A DNA stretch of 64,000 bases from Kaistia granuli DSM 23481 (lineage in GTDB: Bacteria > Pseudomonadota > Alphaproteobacteria > Rhizobiales > Kaistiaceae): NCBI RefSeq assembly GCF_000380505.1, contig NZ_AQYH01000008.1:124001-188000 (forward strand). Direction: 5' to 3'. The position numbers and the translations under genes are program-made. Below are positions 24,553-33,901 of this stretch, piece by piece. The notes beneath the pieces are model-generated. The model saw nothing but the letters and a program-made list of their open reading frames with translations, ran no database searches and was not told the origin of the DNA. The first letter of the stretch is position 1. Each line of letters opens with the position of its first letter.

Positions 24553-25425
24553 TCAGCGTTCCGCCAGCACCATCTCGAGCAGGTAGCGGCCATAGCTGCT
24601 CTTGCCGAGCGCGACGCCGAGGCGCTCCAACTGACTGGCGTCGATGAAGCCCATCAGATAAGCGATCTCCTCCGGACAGCAGATCTTGAGACCCTGCCGC
24701 TTCTCGAAGGTGCGCACAAACTCGGACGCCTCGATCAGGCTGTCGGGCGTGCCGGTATCGAGCCAGGCATATCCGCGCCCCATCTTCTCGACATGCAGCG
24801 CGCCGCGTTCGAGATAGGCGCTGTTGACGTCGGTGATCTCCAGTTCGCCGCGCGCCGAGGGCTTCAGGTCGGCGGCGATGTCGACGACCGCCTCGTCGTA
24901 GAAATAGAGGCCCGTCACCGCCCAGTTCGAGCGCGGCCGCTTCGGCTTTTCCTCGATCGAGACGGCCTTGCGGTCGCCGTCGAAGGCGACGACGCCATAA
25001 CGCTCCGGATCCTGCACGTGATAGGCGAACACGGTCGCGCCGGTCGTGCGGGCCCGTGCCTCGGCCATCAGCGCCGTCAGTCCGTGGCCGAAGAAGATGT
25101 TGTCGCCGAGGATCAGCGCCGAACGCTGGCCAGCGACGAAATCGGCGCCAATCCGATAGGCCTGCGCCAGGCCCTCGGGGGACGGCTGCTCGGCATAGGA
25201 AAGCGCGACGCCCCATTGCGAACCATCGCCGAGCAGGGACTGGAACTTCGGCAGGTCCTGCGGTGTCGAAATGATGAGGATGTCACGGATGCCGGCCAGC
25301 ATTAGCGTCGACAGCGGGTAGTAGATCATCGGCTTGTCGTAGATCGGCAGCAATTGCTTGCTGGTGACCAGTGTCATCGGATGCAGCCGCGTACCCGCGC
25401 CGCCCGCCAGGATGATCCCCTTCAT
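24553..25425 (-). CDS. rfbA: Glucose-1-phosphate thymidylyltransferase
   Basis: This 290 aa RmlA starts [18 protein letters not shown] (nucleotide-binding loop), with [18 protein letters not shown] and [10 protein letters not shown]. It makes dTDP-glucose from dTTP and Glc-1-P, the first step of the rhamnose pathway. ATG 25425 overlaps the rfbD stop by ATGA. It is last in the rfbBDA operon. Confidence 0.95.
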   Translation of the reverse strand: MKGIILAGGAGTRLHPMTLVTSKQLLPIYDKPMIYYPLSTLMLAGIRDILIISTPQDLPKFQSLLGDGSQWGVALSYAEQPSPEGLAQAYRIGADFVAGQRSALILGDNIFFGHGLTALMAEARARTTGATVFAYHVQDPERYGVVAFDGDRKAVSIEEKPKRPRSNWAVTGLYFYDEAVVDIAADLKPSARGELEITDVNSAYLERGALHVEKMGRGYAWLDTGTPDSLIEASEFVRTFEKRQGLKICCPEEIAYLMGFIDASQLERLGVALGKSSYGRYLLEMVLAER

Positions 25426-26309
25426 GCGGCGTTCCGTTCCTGGTTGAGGATGGCGGCAACGGCCGCGCCGAGGCTTTCCGGCCAACCCGGCAGGCGAACG
25501 CCGAAGGTCCGCTCCGCCAGACCGCAATCGAGCCGTGAATCGCGCGGCCGGCGCGCCGGGGCGACATAGTCGTCGCCCGCGCTTCGGACGAGCATCGGTA
25601 CCGGCAGGCCTGCCGCTTCGAGCCGCGCCATGACGCCCTCCGCCAGATCGAACCAGGAGGCATCGGCGCTGCCGGCGAGATGGTAGATGCCGCCCTCGGC
25701 CTGGTCAGCCGCCTGCGCGGCGATGGCGAGCAGGCCATCGGCGAGATCGGCGGCGTGCGTCGGGTTGCCGAACCGATCGGCGACGACATCGAGCCTGTCC
25801 TTCGTCGCCGCCAGCGCGATCATGGTCTTGACGAAGTTGCGTCCGTCCGCGCCATAGACCCAGCCGGTGCGAAGGATCAACGCGCCGCGGTTTTCCGCCA
25901 GGACGAATTCCTCCCCCTCCCGCTTCGAGCCACCATAGACGCCGAGCGGGTTTGGCGCGTCGCTCTCGATATAGGGCGCCCCCTTCTCACCATCGAAGAC
26001 ATAGTCTGTCGAGACATGCAGGAACGGCAGCTCCAGTCGACGGGCCGCGCGGGCGAGGTGCGCAGCGCCGCCCCGGTTCACCGCCATCGCCAGACCCGCC
26101 TGGCTTTCAGCATGATCGACGGCCGTGTAGGCGGCGGCGTTGAGAACGACGTTCGGCGCGAAGGCGGCGATCAGCCCCTCGAAATCGCCCGGCACGGCGA
26201 GATCGAGCGCGGGACGCCCGAAGGTCTCGACGACATGGCCCTGCAGCGAGGCCCGCGCCTTCAGCGCACTGGCGAGTTGGCCGCTCGATCCGGCGACGAA
26301 GATCCGCAT
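25422..26309 (-). CDS. rfbD: dTDP-4-dehydrorhamnose reductase
   Basis: The 295 aa length is the usual RmlD size. It has an extended SDR fold with [13 protein letters not shown] at the N-terminus (G-x2-G-x2-G), [21 protein letters not shown] and the YGGSKREGE catalytic Tyr-Lys pair. It reduces the 4-keto intermediate to dTDP-L-rhamnose with NAD(P)H. The ATG at 26309 shares a base with the rfbB stop, and it overlaps rfbA by 4 bp, so the three genes are translationally coupled. Confidence 0.94.
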   Translation of the reverse strand: MRIFVAGSSGQLASALKARASLQGHVVETFGRPALDLAVPGDFEGLIAAFAPNVVLNAAAYTAVDHAESQAGLAMAVNRGGAAHLARAARRLELPFLHVSTDYVFDGEKGAPYIESDAPNPLGVYGGSKREGEEFVLAENRGALILRTGWVYGADGRNFVKTMIALAATKDRLDVVADRFGNPTHAADLADGLLAIAAQAADQAEGGIYHLAGSADASWFDLAEGVMARLEAAGLPVPMLVRSAGDDYVAPARRPRDSRLDCGLAERTFGVRLPGWPESLGAAVAAILNQERNAA

Positions 26310-27367
26310 CAGCCGGCGTCCGCCAGAAGACCAAGACGCTGGCCACGATAGACGCCGTTGCGGATCGGCTCCCACCAGTCGCGCCGGTCGAGATACCAGG
26401 CGACCGTCTTCTCGATGCCGGTGTCGAAGCTCTCCTGCGCCCGCCACCCCAGTTCCCGCTCCACCTTGGTCGGATCGATCGCATAGCGCTGATCGTGGCC
26501 CGGACGGTCGGCGACGAAGCGGATCAGCCGCTCATGCGGCCCGGCATCGACGCGGTGACCGTCCAGGATGGCGCAGATCCGCCGGACCACGTCGAGATTG
26601 GTGCGTTCGTTGCGGCCGCCAATATTGTATTTTTCGCCCGCGATGCCGCGTGTCAAAGCGAGAAAAAGCGCCCGGGCGTGGTCCTCGACATAGAGCCAGT
26701 CGCGCACGTTGAGCCCGTCGCCATAGACGTCGATCGGCGCACCCTCGAGCGCATTCAGGATGACGAGCGGGATCAGCTTTTCCGGAAAATGATAGGGCCC
26801 GTAATTGTTCGAACAGTTCGAGATCAGCGCCGGAACGCCATAGGTGCGGTGCCAGGCGCGCACCAGATGGTCGGACGCCGCCTTGCTGGCCGAATAGGGC
26901 GAGGACGGATCGTAGGACGTCTCCTCATGGAAGAGCCCGTCCGCGCCGAGCGAGCCATAGACCTCGTCGGTCGAGACATGCAGGAAGCGGAAGCTCTCTC
27001 GCGTCGCCGCCGGCGCCCGGTCGAGATAGGCGCGCGTCGCCTCCAGCAAGACGGCCGTGCCCATGATGTTGGTCTGCAGGAACTCGCCCGGGCTGCCGAT
27101 CGACCGGTCGACATGGCTTTCGGCGGCGAGATGGATGACGCCATCGGGCTCGTAGCGACGGAATATCTCCGCCATCGCCGGCGCGTCGCAGACATCCGCC
27201 TGGATGAAATCATAGAGCGGGTTATCCCCGATCGGCGCCAGCGAGGCGAGGTTCGCCGCATAGGTCAGCTTGTCGACATTGACGACACCGACGCCGAGAT
27301 CGGCGACGAGATGCCGGCACAAGGCCGAACCGATGAACCCGGCGCCGCCGGTAACAAGAATTCGCAT
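26309..27367 (-). CDS. rfbB: dTDP-glucose 4,6-dehydratase
   Basis: This 352 aa RmlB has the NAD-binding motif [30 protein letters not shown], the catalytic [10 protein letters not shown] (T-D-E) and [12 protein letters not shown] (Y-x3-K), then [14 protein letters not shown]. It catalyses the second step of dTDP-L-rhamnose synthesis. It is first in the leftward rfbBDA operon. ATG 27367 gives the standard N-terminus. The 131 bp before it, up to the iolG stop, should hold the operon promoter, though read-through from iolG is possible. Confidence 0.95.
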   Translation of the reverse strand: MRILVTGGAGFIGSALCRHLVADLGVGVVNVDKLTYAANLASLAPIGDNPLYDFIQADVCDAPAMAEIFRRYEPDGVIHLAAESHVDRSIGSPGEFLQTNIMGTAVLLEATRAYLDRAPAATRESFRFLHVSTDEVYGSLGADGLFHEETSYDPSSPYSASKAASDHLVRAWHRTYGVPALISNCSNNYGPYHFPEKLIPLVILNALEGAPIDVYGDGLNVRDWLYVEDHARALFLALTRGIAGEKYNIGGRNERTNLDVVRRICAILDGHRVDAGPHERLIRFVADRPGHDQRYAIDPTKVERELGWRAQESFDTGIEKTVAWYLDRRDWWEPIRNGVYRGQRLGLLADAG

Positions 27368-27498
27368 GCGAGATTGGCTGCCCTGTTTGACGAGCAAGCC
27401 TAACCGCTCGCCATGGCATCGCAAAGGCGCGATGTCACGGCGAGGGTCGATAGCCTGGCAGGATCCGAGACAGACGCCGCCGGAACGTCGCGTCGTCT

Positions 27499-28497
27499 TC
27501 AGCCGATGGCGACCTCCACGGCGCGCTTCTCCTTGACCGACTGCAGGGCGGCGTCGGCCAGCACCAGCGCCTTCCAGCCGTCCTCGCCGGACGGGTTGGC
27601 CGGGGCGCCGGTTTCGAGCGCCGCGATGAAGGCGGCGATCTCGTTGCGATAGGCTTCGGTGTAGCGGGTCATGAAGAAGTTCAGCAGCGGCTCGCGGCGA
27701 TAGCCGTCGCCATTGGCGATCTCGACATTGGTGGCGCGAAGGTTCTCGGCGCTGACCAGCCCCTTCGAGCCATGCACCTCGATGCGCTGGTCATAGCCAT
27801 AGCTGGCACGACGGGAATTCGAGATCTGGGCAATGCGGCCGGATTTCGTCGTCAGGATGATCGAGGCGCTGTCGAAATCGCCGAGCTTGCCGATCTCCGG
27901 ATCCACCAACACGGAGGCCGAGGCAAAGACGCTGACCGGCTCCTCGCCGAGCAGGAAGCGCGCCATGTCGAAATCATGGATCGTCATGTCGCGGAATAGC
28001 CCGCCGGAGCGGAGGATGTAATCGGCCGGCGGCGGCCCGGGATCGCGCGAGGTGATCGACACCATCTCGACCTTGCCGATCGCGCCGGCATCGATCTGGC
28101 GCCGCACCTCCATGAAATTCGGATCGAAGCGGCGGTTGAAGCCAACCATCAGCAGGGCCTTCGTCTCGGCCACGACCGCGAGGCACGCCTTGACGCGGGC
28201 AACATCGAGATCGATCGGTTTCTCGCAGAAGATCGCCTTGCCCGCCCGCGCCGCCTGCTCGATCATCGTGGCGTGCAGATCGGTCGGCGTCGTGATCAGA
28301 ACGGCATCGATATCGGCCGCGTTCATGATCGCGTCCGCTTCGCGCACCTCGGCGCCGGTCGACGCGGCGAGCGCCTTGGCCGCTTCCGGAAACGCGTCGG
28401 CGACGGCGACGAGCCGTGCCCCCTTGATGGCGGCGATCGCGCCGGCATGCACCTTGCCGATGCGGCCTGCGCCCAGAAGTCCCAGTCTCACGGTCAT
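27499..28497 (-). CDS. iolG: Inositol 2-dehydrogenase
   Basis: This 332 aa Gfo/Idh/MocA protein has [18 protein letters not shown] (NAD fold), the FCEKPIDLD catalytic-Lys motif, [12 protein letters not shown], and [18 protein letters not shown] with the Asp-His pair of inositol dehydrogenases. It oxidises myo-inositol to scyllo-inosose with NAD+. ATG 28497 gives the usual start MTVRLGLL. It is last in the leftward inositol operon with an importer and a second dehydrogenase. Confidence 0.9.
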   Translation of the reverse strand: MTVRLGLLGAGRIGKVHAGAIAAIKGARLVAVADAFPEAAKALAASTGAEVREADAIMNAADIDAVLITTPTDLHATMIEQAARAGKAIFCEKPIDLDVARVKACLAVVAETKALLMVGFNRRFDPNFMEVRRQIDAGAIGKVEMVSITSRDPGPPPADYILRSGGLFRDMTIHDFDMARFLLGEEPVSVFASASVLVDPEIGKLGDFDSASIILTTKSGRIAQISNSRRASYGYDQRIEVHGSKGLVSAENLRATNVEIANGDGYRREPLLNFFMTRYTEAYRNEIAAFIAALETGAPANPSGEDGWKALVLADAALQSVKEKRAVEVAIG

Positions 28498-28543
28498 GCC
28501 AATATCCTCAATAATTTCGCCAGAGCCCGCGGGGATCCGGCCG

Positions 28544-29662
28544 CTAGCTGCCGACGTCGACCCAACCACCCGTCTCGAACGCCCGCGCCATGGCGTGAAC
28601 GGTCCTCTCGATGCCGATGCCGGTTTCGAATTCGACCAGATGCGCCGGCTCGCCGCCGATCCGGCGGATCAGCTCGCGCGCCTCGATCACCTTCAGATCG
28701 TTGAAGCCCAGTCCATGGCCGGGCGCCGGGATGAAGCGATCATAGGGCGGGTGCGCCGTGCCGGTCAGGATGGTGCGGAAGCCTTGCTCGGCCACCGGTC
28801 CCCGCGCCTGATAAAGCTGCAGCTCGTTCATCCGTTCCTGGTCGTAGAGGATCGAACCTTCGGAGCCGAAGATCTGCAGCGCGATCCGCCCCTTTCGCCC
28901 CCAGGCGGAGCGATTGACCAGCAGGATGCCCGAAACACCACTCGCAAGCCGGAGCAGGACGTTGGCGATGTCATGCGTCTCGACCGCCCGGCTTCCGCCC
29001 TCGGCGAGCGGACGCTCGGCGAAAGGCTTCGCCATGTCGGTGACGACGCGCGCCACGGGCCCCAGCAACGTCGTCAGAAGCGAAAGCGGATGGACGGCGA
29101 AATCATCCAGCGCGCCATAGCCCGAGCGGCGATCGCTCTTCCAGCCGAATGGCACGGCGCCATCCGCCATGAAATCCTCGTCCATCTCGAGACGGACATG
29201 ATTGATCGCACCGATGGCGCCCTCTTCGAGAAGCGCCTTCAGATGCCCGATCGCCGGGTTCTGGATGTAGTTGTAGCCGAGCGCCGCCACCTTGCCGGAC
29301 CGTCGCGCCGCTTCCAGCATGGCGCGGGCATCCGCCTCGGACGTCGCCATCGGCTTCTCGCACCAGATATGCTTGCCCGCCTCGAGCGCGGCGATCGCCA
29401 TCTCGGCGTGGAATTCGTTCGGCGTGGTGATCGAGACGACGTCGACCTCGGGATCCGCGATCACGGCCCGCCAGTCGCCCGAGGCGCGGGCGAAGCCGAG
29501 TTCCTCCGCCTTCTTTCGGGCGACGCTCTCGTTGACCTCACCGAGATGCACGAGCCGCGGCCGCGCGATATCGCCGAAGGTCGGCGCGACCGCGTTCCAG
29601 GCCAACGCATGGCACTTGCCCATATAGCCCGTACCGATCAGGCCGATCCCGAGGGATTTCAT
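28544..29662 (-). CDS. Gfo/Idh/MocA-family oxidoreductase
   Basis: The protein is about 372 aa. It has an N-terminal Rossmann motif (GIGLIGTGYMGKCHALAW), WCEKPMATSEADA (EKP), and the longer C-terminal domain of the glucose-fructose oxidoreductase class. It sits between the importer ATPase and iolG, so it is probably a dehydrogenase for an inositol isomer, inositol derivative or aldose; MocA of rhizopine catabolism belongs to this family. I prefer ATG 29662 because GGGAA lies 9 bp before it; ATG 29671 is in frame. Confidence 0.87.
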   Translation of the reverse strand: MKSLGIGLIGTGYMGKCHALAWNAVAPTFGDIARPRLVHLGEVNESVARKKAEELGFARASGDWRAVIADPEVDVVSITTPNEFHAEMAIAALEAGKHIWCEKPMATSEADARAMLEAARRSGKVAALGYNYIQNPAIGHLKALLEEGAIGAINHVRLEMDEDFMADGAVPFGWKSDRRSGYGALDDFAVHPLSLLTTLLGPVARVVTDMAKPFAERPLAEGGSRAVETHDIANVLLRLASGVSGILLVNRSAWGRKGRIALQIFGSEGSILYDQERMNELQLYQARGPVAEQGFRTILTGTAHPPYDRFIPAPGHGLGFNDLKVIEARELIRRIGGEPAHLVEFETGIGIERTVHAMARAFETGGWVDVGS

Positions 29663-29693
29663 GCTGGTCATTCCCGATGATGAGATGAGAAGG

Positions 29694-30473
29694 CTAGACG
29701 GTACCGCCGAGCTCGGAAGACAGATCCGCCAGCTCCTTGCCGCCGGCCATCAGGTTCTGCAATTCATCCGCCGTGATCTCGCCGCGCGCCGCCGTGCCCA
29801 GCGTACGGCCGCGATTGAGCACGGTGAACCGGTCGCCGACCGCCATGGCGTGGCGGACATTGTGGGTGATGAAGACGACCCCGAGGCCGCGCTTGCGCAC
29901 CATGTCGATATATTTGAGCACCATCGACGTCTGCCGGACGCCGAGCGCCGATGTCGGCTCGTCGAGGATCAGCACCTTGGCGCCGAAATAGACGGCGCGC
30001 GAGATCGCCACGCACTGGCGCTCGCCGCCCGACAAGGTGCCGACCGCCTGGCCGGGATCGCGAACGTCGATGCCGATCCGCTTCATCTCCTCGCGCGTGA
30101 TGCGATCGCAGAACCCCATATCCATGAAACGGAACGGCCAGATCCCCTTCACCGGCTCCCGCCCCATGAAGAAGTTCCGCGTCACCGACATCAGCGGGAT
30201 CATGGCGAGGTCCTGGTAGACCGTGGCGATGCCGGCATCGAGCGCCTGGCGCGGGCTGCTGAACTGGACCGGCTGGCCGTTCAGAAACATCTGGCCCTTG
30301 GTCAGCCTGTGCACGCCCGCCATGGTCTTGATGAAGGTCGACTTGCCGGCGCCATTGTCGCCGAGCAGGCAATGCACCTCTCCCGGGAGGATCTCGATCG
30401 ACACGCCGGCCAGCGCCACGACCGAGCCGAAATGCTTCTCGATATTGCGCATTTCGAGGATTGGCGTCGCCAT
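29694..30473 (-). CDS. Sugar ABC transporter ATP-binding protein (single-domain RbsA/FrcA type)
   Basis: This 259 aa protein has only one ABC domain, like FrcA, whereas RbsA has two. Motifs are Walker [10 protein letters not shown], signature [14 protein letters not shown], Walker [13 protein letters not shown] and H-loop FITHNVRHA. It energises the importer formed with the permease at 30473 and the binding protein at 31804. The start codon shares a base with the permease stop (TGATG). Context points to inositol or a derivative as substrate. Confidence 0.9.
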   Translation of the reverse strand: MATPILEMRNIEKHFGSVVALAGVSIEILPGEVHCLLGDNGAGKSTFIKTMAGVHRLTKGQMFLNGQPVQFSSPRQALDAGIATVYQDLAMIPLMSVTRNFFMGREPVKGIWPFRFMDMGFCDRITREEMKRIGIDVRDPGQAVGTLSGGERQCVAISRAVYFGAKVLILDEPTSALGVRQTSMVLKYIDMVRKRGLGVVFITHNVRHAMAVGDRFTVLNRGRTLGTAARGEITADELQNLMAGGKELADLSSELGGTV

Positions 30474-31600
30474 CACCGCTCTCCCGTCACGCGCTTGCGG
30501 ATGATGTTGTTAAAGAACACCGCCATCAGCAGCATGCCGCCGAGGAAGACGAGATACCAGTCCTGGTCGATGGTGGTGTAGGTGAGGCCGATCAGCACCA
30601 TGCCGAAGATGACGGCGCCGACCGCAGCACCAACGACCGATCCATAGCCGCCGGTCAGCAGGCAGCCGCCGATCACGGCCGCGATGATCGCCTCGAACTC
30701 CTTCTGGAAGCCGCGCCGCGCATCGGTCGAACCGGCGTCGAGCACGGTCAGGATGGCGACCAGCGCCGCGCAGCAGGCGGTCAGCACGAACAGGGAAGTC
30801 TTCACCCGTCGCGTCGGCACGCCGGAATTGCGCGCTGCGTTCGGGTCGCCGCCCGACGCGAAGATCCAGTTGCCGTAGCGCGTGCGTGAGAGGACCACGG
30901 CGGCGAGGGCCGCCAACCCGACGAACCAGAGGATCTCGATCGGCACGCCGGTCACCTTGGGCTGGCCGTTCGGGAACTTGGCGATCCAGTCATGCGCGGC
31001 GAGCCAGGCGAACAGGCCTTCAAAGGCGTCACCGGCGAACAGCTTGTAGATGAAGGCATCGAGCGGTGTGTCGGTCGCGGCTTCGCGCACGCCGCGCAGC
31101 TGCGTCGCGCCACCAGTCGCCCATTTGAGCCCGACTAGCGACAGGCCGCGCAGGACGAACAGGAAGGCCAGCGTGACGATGAAGCTGGGCAGGCCGGTGT
31201 GAATGACGAGCTGGCCGTTGAAGAAGCCGATGGCCGCCGCGCAGGCAAACGTCACGGCGATCGCCACCGGCAGCGACATGCCAAAGGTCACGACGCAGGC
31301 GGCGAAGATCAGGCCGGCAAAGGCAACCATCGATCCGACCGACAGATCGAACTCGCCGCCGACCATCAGGAGCGAGGCGCCGATCGCCAGGATGCCGAGC
31401 TGGGCCGCCGGCGCCATGAAGTTCATAATGCCCGACAATTCGAACATCACCGGATTGGCGACGGCGAGGAAAAAGACCGTGACGATGACGAGGCCGAGAA
31501 GGGCTCCGAGTTCGGGACGGCGCAGGACGCGCGTCAGCGGCGAGGCATGCTTGAGCCGCTCATCCGCCGCCGTTTCGATCAGGCTGTTCTTGTCCGTCAT
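30473..31600 (-). CDS. Sugar ABC transporter permease (RbsC type)
   Basis: This 375 aa permease of the BPD_transp_2 class has 8-10 hydrophobic helices and the typical [18 protein letters not shown] segment. It has a long, polar central loop of about 60 residues (from WATGGATQL to KVTGVPIE), also found in inositol-type permeases. ATG 31600 starts [10 protein letters not shown]; upstream in-frame codons are an arginine-rich non-coding stretch. It is cotranscribed with the binding protein and ATPase. Confidence 0.9.
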   Translation of the reverse strand: MTDKNSLIETAADERLKHASPLTRVLRRPELGALLGLVIVTVFFLAVANPVMFELSGIMNFMAPAAQLGILAIGASLLMVGGEFDLSVGSMVAFAGLIFAACVVTFGMSLPVAIAVTFACAAAIGFFNGQLVIHTGLPSFIVTLAFLFVLRGLSLVGLKWATGGATQLRGVREAATDTPLDAFIYKLFAGDAFEGLFAWLAAHDWIAKFPNGQPKVTGVPIEILWFVGLAALAAVVLSRTRYGNWIFASGGDPNAARNSGVPTRRVKTSLFVLTACCAALVAILTVLDAGSTDARRGFQKEFEAIIAAVIGGCLLTGGYGSVVGAAVGAVIFGMVLIGLTYTTIDQDWYLVFLGGMLLMAVFFNNIIRKRVTGER

Positions 31601-31759
31601 TCTCTTCCCCGCCAGCGCGCGAAGCCAGTCGACGCGGGTCGTTCGAGGACGCCGCCTGCCCGCCGCCCTGCGCAGCCGCGGCGAGAGACGAGGCAATCCG
31701 GTCCAGCCGTGTCGGCCGGGTGACGCCGAGGGACCGAGATCCCTCGACAAACGTGGCAA

Positions 31760-31788
31760 TGCGCGCGGGCTGTTCGGGCCCACGCGCA
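31760..31788 (-). other. Hairpin between binding-protein and permease genes
   Basis: Arms TGCGCGCGGGC (31760-31770) and GCCCACGCGCA (31778-31788) pair over 11 positions with one mismatch and a 7-base loop, 16 bp past the binding-protein stop. No T-run follows on either strand. It probably protects the upstream mRNA from 3' decay or reduces read-through into the permease gene. The rest of the 203 bp gap holds no gene. Confidence 0.5.
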
Positions 31789-31803
31789 CTGGCCGGAGCG
31801 AGT

Positions 31804-32727
31804 CTAGCGAATGCCCTTCGCCGACAGATCGACGACCTTGGCGGCCGAGTCCTTGGTGACCAGATTGGGACCGGACGGCACGTCGCCGCCGGGCATCAGG
31901 CCATACTTGCTGTGCAGCGCCAGGAAGGCGACCGGCAGGTAGCCCTGCAGGAACTGCTGCTGGTCAATAGCGAAGGCGGCCTTGCCGTCGGCGACAGCCT
32001 GCAGGAAGCCAGCCGAGAGATCGAAGGTCGCGACATTGACCTTGCCGTCCATGCCGGATTCACCGACGGCGGCGACGGCCGGTTCGCCAGCCAGCGAGGC
32101 GTTGAGCGTGATGATGGCGTCAATGGCTGGGTCTGAGGCGAGCGCCGCCTTGACCTTGGCCTTGACGTCGGCCGGATCGGCCGAGGTCGGCAGGACCGTC
32201 ACGGCGCCGAAGCCGTCGGTAAAGCCCTTGCAACGCAGGTCGAGGGCGACGTTGCCCACTTCCTGGTTGACGCAGAGCCCCTTCTTGCCGCCCATCGTCT
32301 TGAGCTTCTCGCCCGCCGCCTTGCCGGCGTCATACTCGCTCTGGCCGACATGCAGCAGCGCGCCGAGCTTCTTCGACACGTCCGAGCCCGAATTCATCGA
32401 GATGACGGGAATGCCGGCGGCGACCGCCTTCTGGATCGAAGGGCCAAGCGCGTCGCCGTCGGGAATCGAGACCACCAGCCCCTCGGGCTTCTGGTTGACG
32501 GCGGCGTCGATCAACTGGGACATCGCCACCATGTCAAAGGTTTCGGGGGCGCGGTAGTCGACCTTGACGCCCAGATCCTTGCCGGCCTCGGCGACGCCGT
32601 TCTTGACCACCGACCAGAATGGGTCGGAAGCCTGGCCATGGGTGACGACGATGATGTCGGCATGGGCCGCGACAGCGGAAACGGCCAGCGCCGTGGCCGC
32701 GAGCATCGCCCTGAATTTCATCTTCAT
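31804..32727 (-). CDS. Sugar ABC transporter substrate-binding protein (RbsB-like), probably inositol
   Basis: This periplasmic binding protein of the RbsB/Peripla_BP_4 family has 307 aa. It has a signal peptide (MKMKFRAMLAATALAVSAVAAHA), then IIVVTHGQASDPFWSVVKNG, IPDGDALGPSIQKAVAAGIPVISMNSG and a C-terminal IDQQQFLQGYLPV. MocB and inositol-binding proteins belong to this family. It is divergent from iolR, so I infer myo-inositol or a methyl-inositol as ligand. The ATG at 32727 has GGAGG at about 7 bp. Confidence 0.88.
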   Translation of the reverse strand: MKMKFRAMLAATALAVSAVAAHADIIVVTHGQASDPFWSVVKNGVAEAGKDLGVKVDYRAPETFDMVAMSQLIDAAVNQKPEGLVVSIPDGDALGPSIQKAVAAGIPVISMNSGSDVSKKLGALLHVGQSEYDAGKAAGEKLKTMGGKKGLCVNQEVGNVALDLRCKGFTDGFGAVTVLPTSADPADVKAKVKAALASDPAIDAIITLNASLAGEPAVAAVGESGMDGKVNVATFDLSAGFLQAVADGKAAFAIDQQQFLQGYLPVAFLALHSKYGLMPGGDVPSGPNLVTKDSAAKVVDLSAKGIR

Positions 32728-32834
32728 GACATTCCTCCCGAGAATGAAAAGATGCGAGATTCCGGCGTTTTTTGGCGCTCTAGGATCCCGCTGCATCGAT
32801 ATTTCGGAACAAAACAGCTCCTTGAATCGACGTC

Positions 32835-32848
32835 GGAATATTCATTCC
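32835..32848. promoter_or_regulatory. Putative IolR operator, GGAA-N6-TTCC
   Basis: GGAATATTCATTCC lies between the divergent importer operon and iolR. It exactly matches the GGAA-N6-TTCC palindrome known for the RpiR-type IolR of Sinorhizobium. A degenerate copy (GGAATGTTCA on the minus strand, near 33785) precedes iolC. Confidence 0.6.
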
Positions 32849-32929
32849 ATCGAGATCGATCTCCGTCAAGTGTTGATTTTCGGCCCGAAGTCGGGGAAAG
32901 CTGCGCCGAATGCGCAGGAAAGGCCCGCG

Positions 32930-33772
32930 ATGATGACGATTGACGACAACGACGCCTTGCCGCCGCGCGATTTCTGGAGCCTGCGCAACCGGATGGTGAG
33001 CCGCAAGGACACGCTGCCGAAGCGGCTGGCGCAGGTGGCGATCTACGCCGTCGCCAATCCGGACGACGTCGCCTTCGGCACCGCCGCCAGCATCGCCGAG
33101 AAGGCGGAAGTGCAGCCCTCTACCCTTGTCCGCTTCGCCCAGGCCTTTGGCTACCAAGGCTTTTCCGACCTGCAGGCCGTGTTCCAGGATCGCCTGCGCG
33201 ACCGCACCTCGAACTATTCGGAGCGCCTCTCGTCGCTCCGCTCGCATGTCGCCGGCGACAGCAAGTCGGCGACCTTGTTCGCCGGTTTCTGCAAGGCGGC
33301 CGAGCGCTCCGTTGGTTCGCTGCGCGAGCGCGTGCAGGTCGAACAGATCGACGAAGCAGCGGCGCTGCTGGCCAAGGCCGAGACGATCTACCTGATCGGC
33401 CAGCGCCGCTCCTTCCCCGTTACCTCCTATATGAGCTACGCCTTCGGCAAGCTCGGCGTGAAGTCGATCCTGGTCGGCTCGGCCCAGGGCAGCGATCCGG
33501 AAACCCTCTCCTTCGCCGGCCCGCGCGACGCGGCCATCGCCATCTCCTTCACGCCCTACGCCTCGGCGACGCTCAATTATGCCCGCCAGGTCAATGAGGC
33601 CGGCACACCGCTCGTCGTCATCACCGACAGCCCATTCAGCCCGCTGATCCCGAAGATCGGCGTCTGGTTCGAGGTGGTGGAGGCCGACTACGAAGGATTC
33701 CGCTCCCTCTCCGCCTCGATGGCACTCGCCATGACGCTGACCGTCGCCGTCGCCGAAGCGCGCCGTACTTGA
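32930..33772 (+). CDS. iolR: RpiR/MurR-family regulator, probable inositol repressor IolR
   Basis: This 280 aa protein has an N-terminal HTH_6 domain (LPKRLAQVAIYAVANPDDVAFGT and AEVQPSTLVRFAQAFGYQGFSDLQ regions) followed by a SIS domain (TIYLIGQRRSFPVTSYMSYA) that binds a phosphorylated intermediate. In rhizobia IolR is of this type and represses iol genes. It stands between the importer operon and iolC. ATG 32930 is preceded by AGGAAAGG; an adjacent ATG (32933) is possible. Confidence 0.87.
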   Translation: MMTIDDNDALPPRDFWSLRNRMVSRKDTLPKRLAQVAIYAVANPDDVAFGTAASIAEKAEVQPSTLVRFAQAFGYQGFSDLQAVFQDRLRDRTSNYSERLSSLRSHVAGDSKSATLFAGFCKAAERSVGSLRERVQVEQIDEAAALLAKAETIYLIGQRRSFPVTSYMSYAFGKLGVKSILVGSAQGSDPETLSFAGPRDAAIAISFTPYASATLNYARQVNEAGTPLVVITDSPFSPLIPKIGVWFEVVEADYEGFRSLSASMALAMTLTVAVAEARRT

Positions 33773-33901
33773 TGATCTGAACATTCCATATTGACGAAAA
33801 CGCAGAATTTTTGTTTCACTGCGTCCCGTAGTTCGGGGCATGCGGCAAGCCGGTATCGTTAGCCGTCCGTTAGCCCCTCGTTAACCGGGACGGAGAATGC
33901 G

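Noticed and set aside
28052-29680. 542-codon plus-strand ORF over the two dehydrogenase genes
   Set aside because: Both underlying minus-strand genes have full Gfo/Idh motifs and operon spacing; this frame does not.
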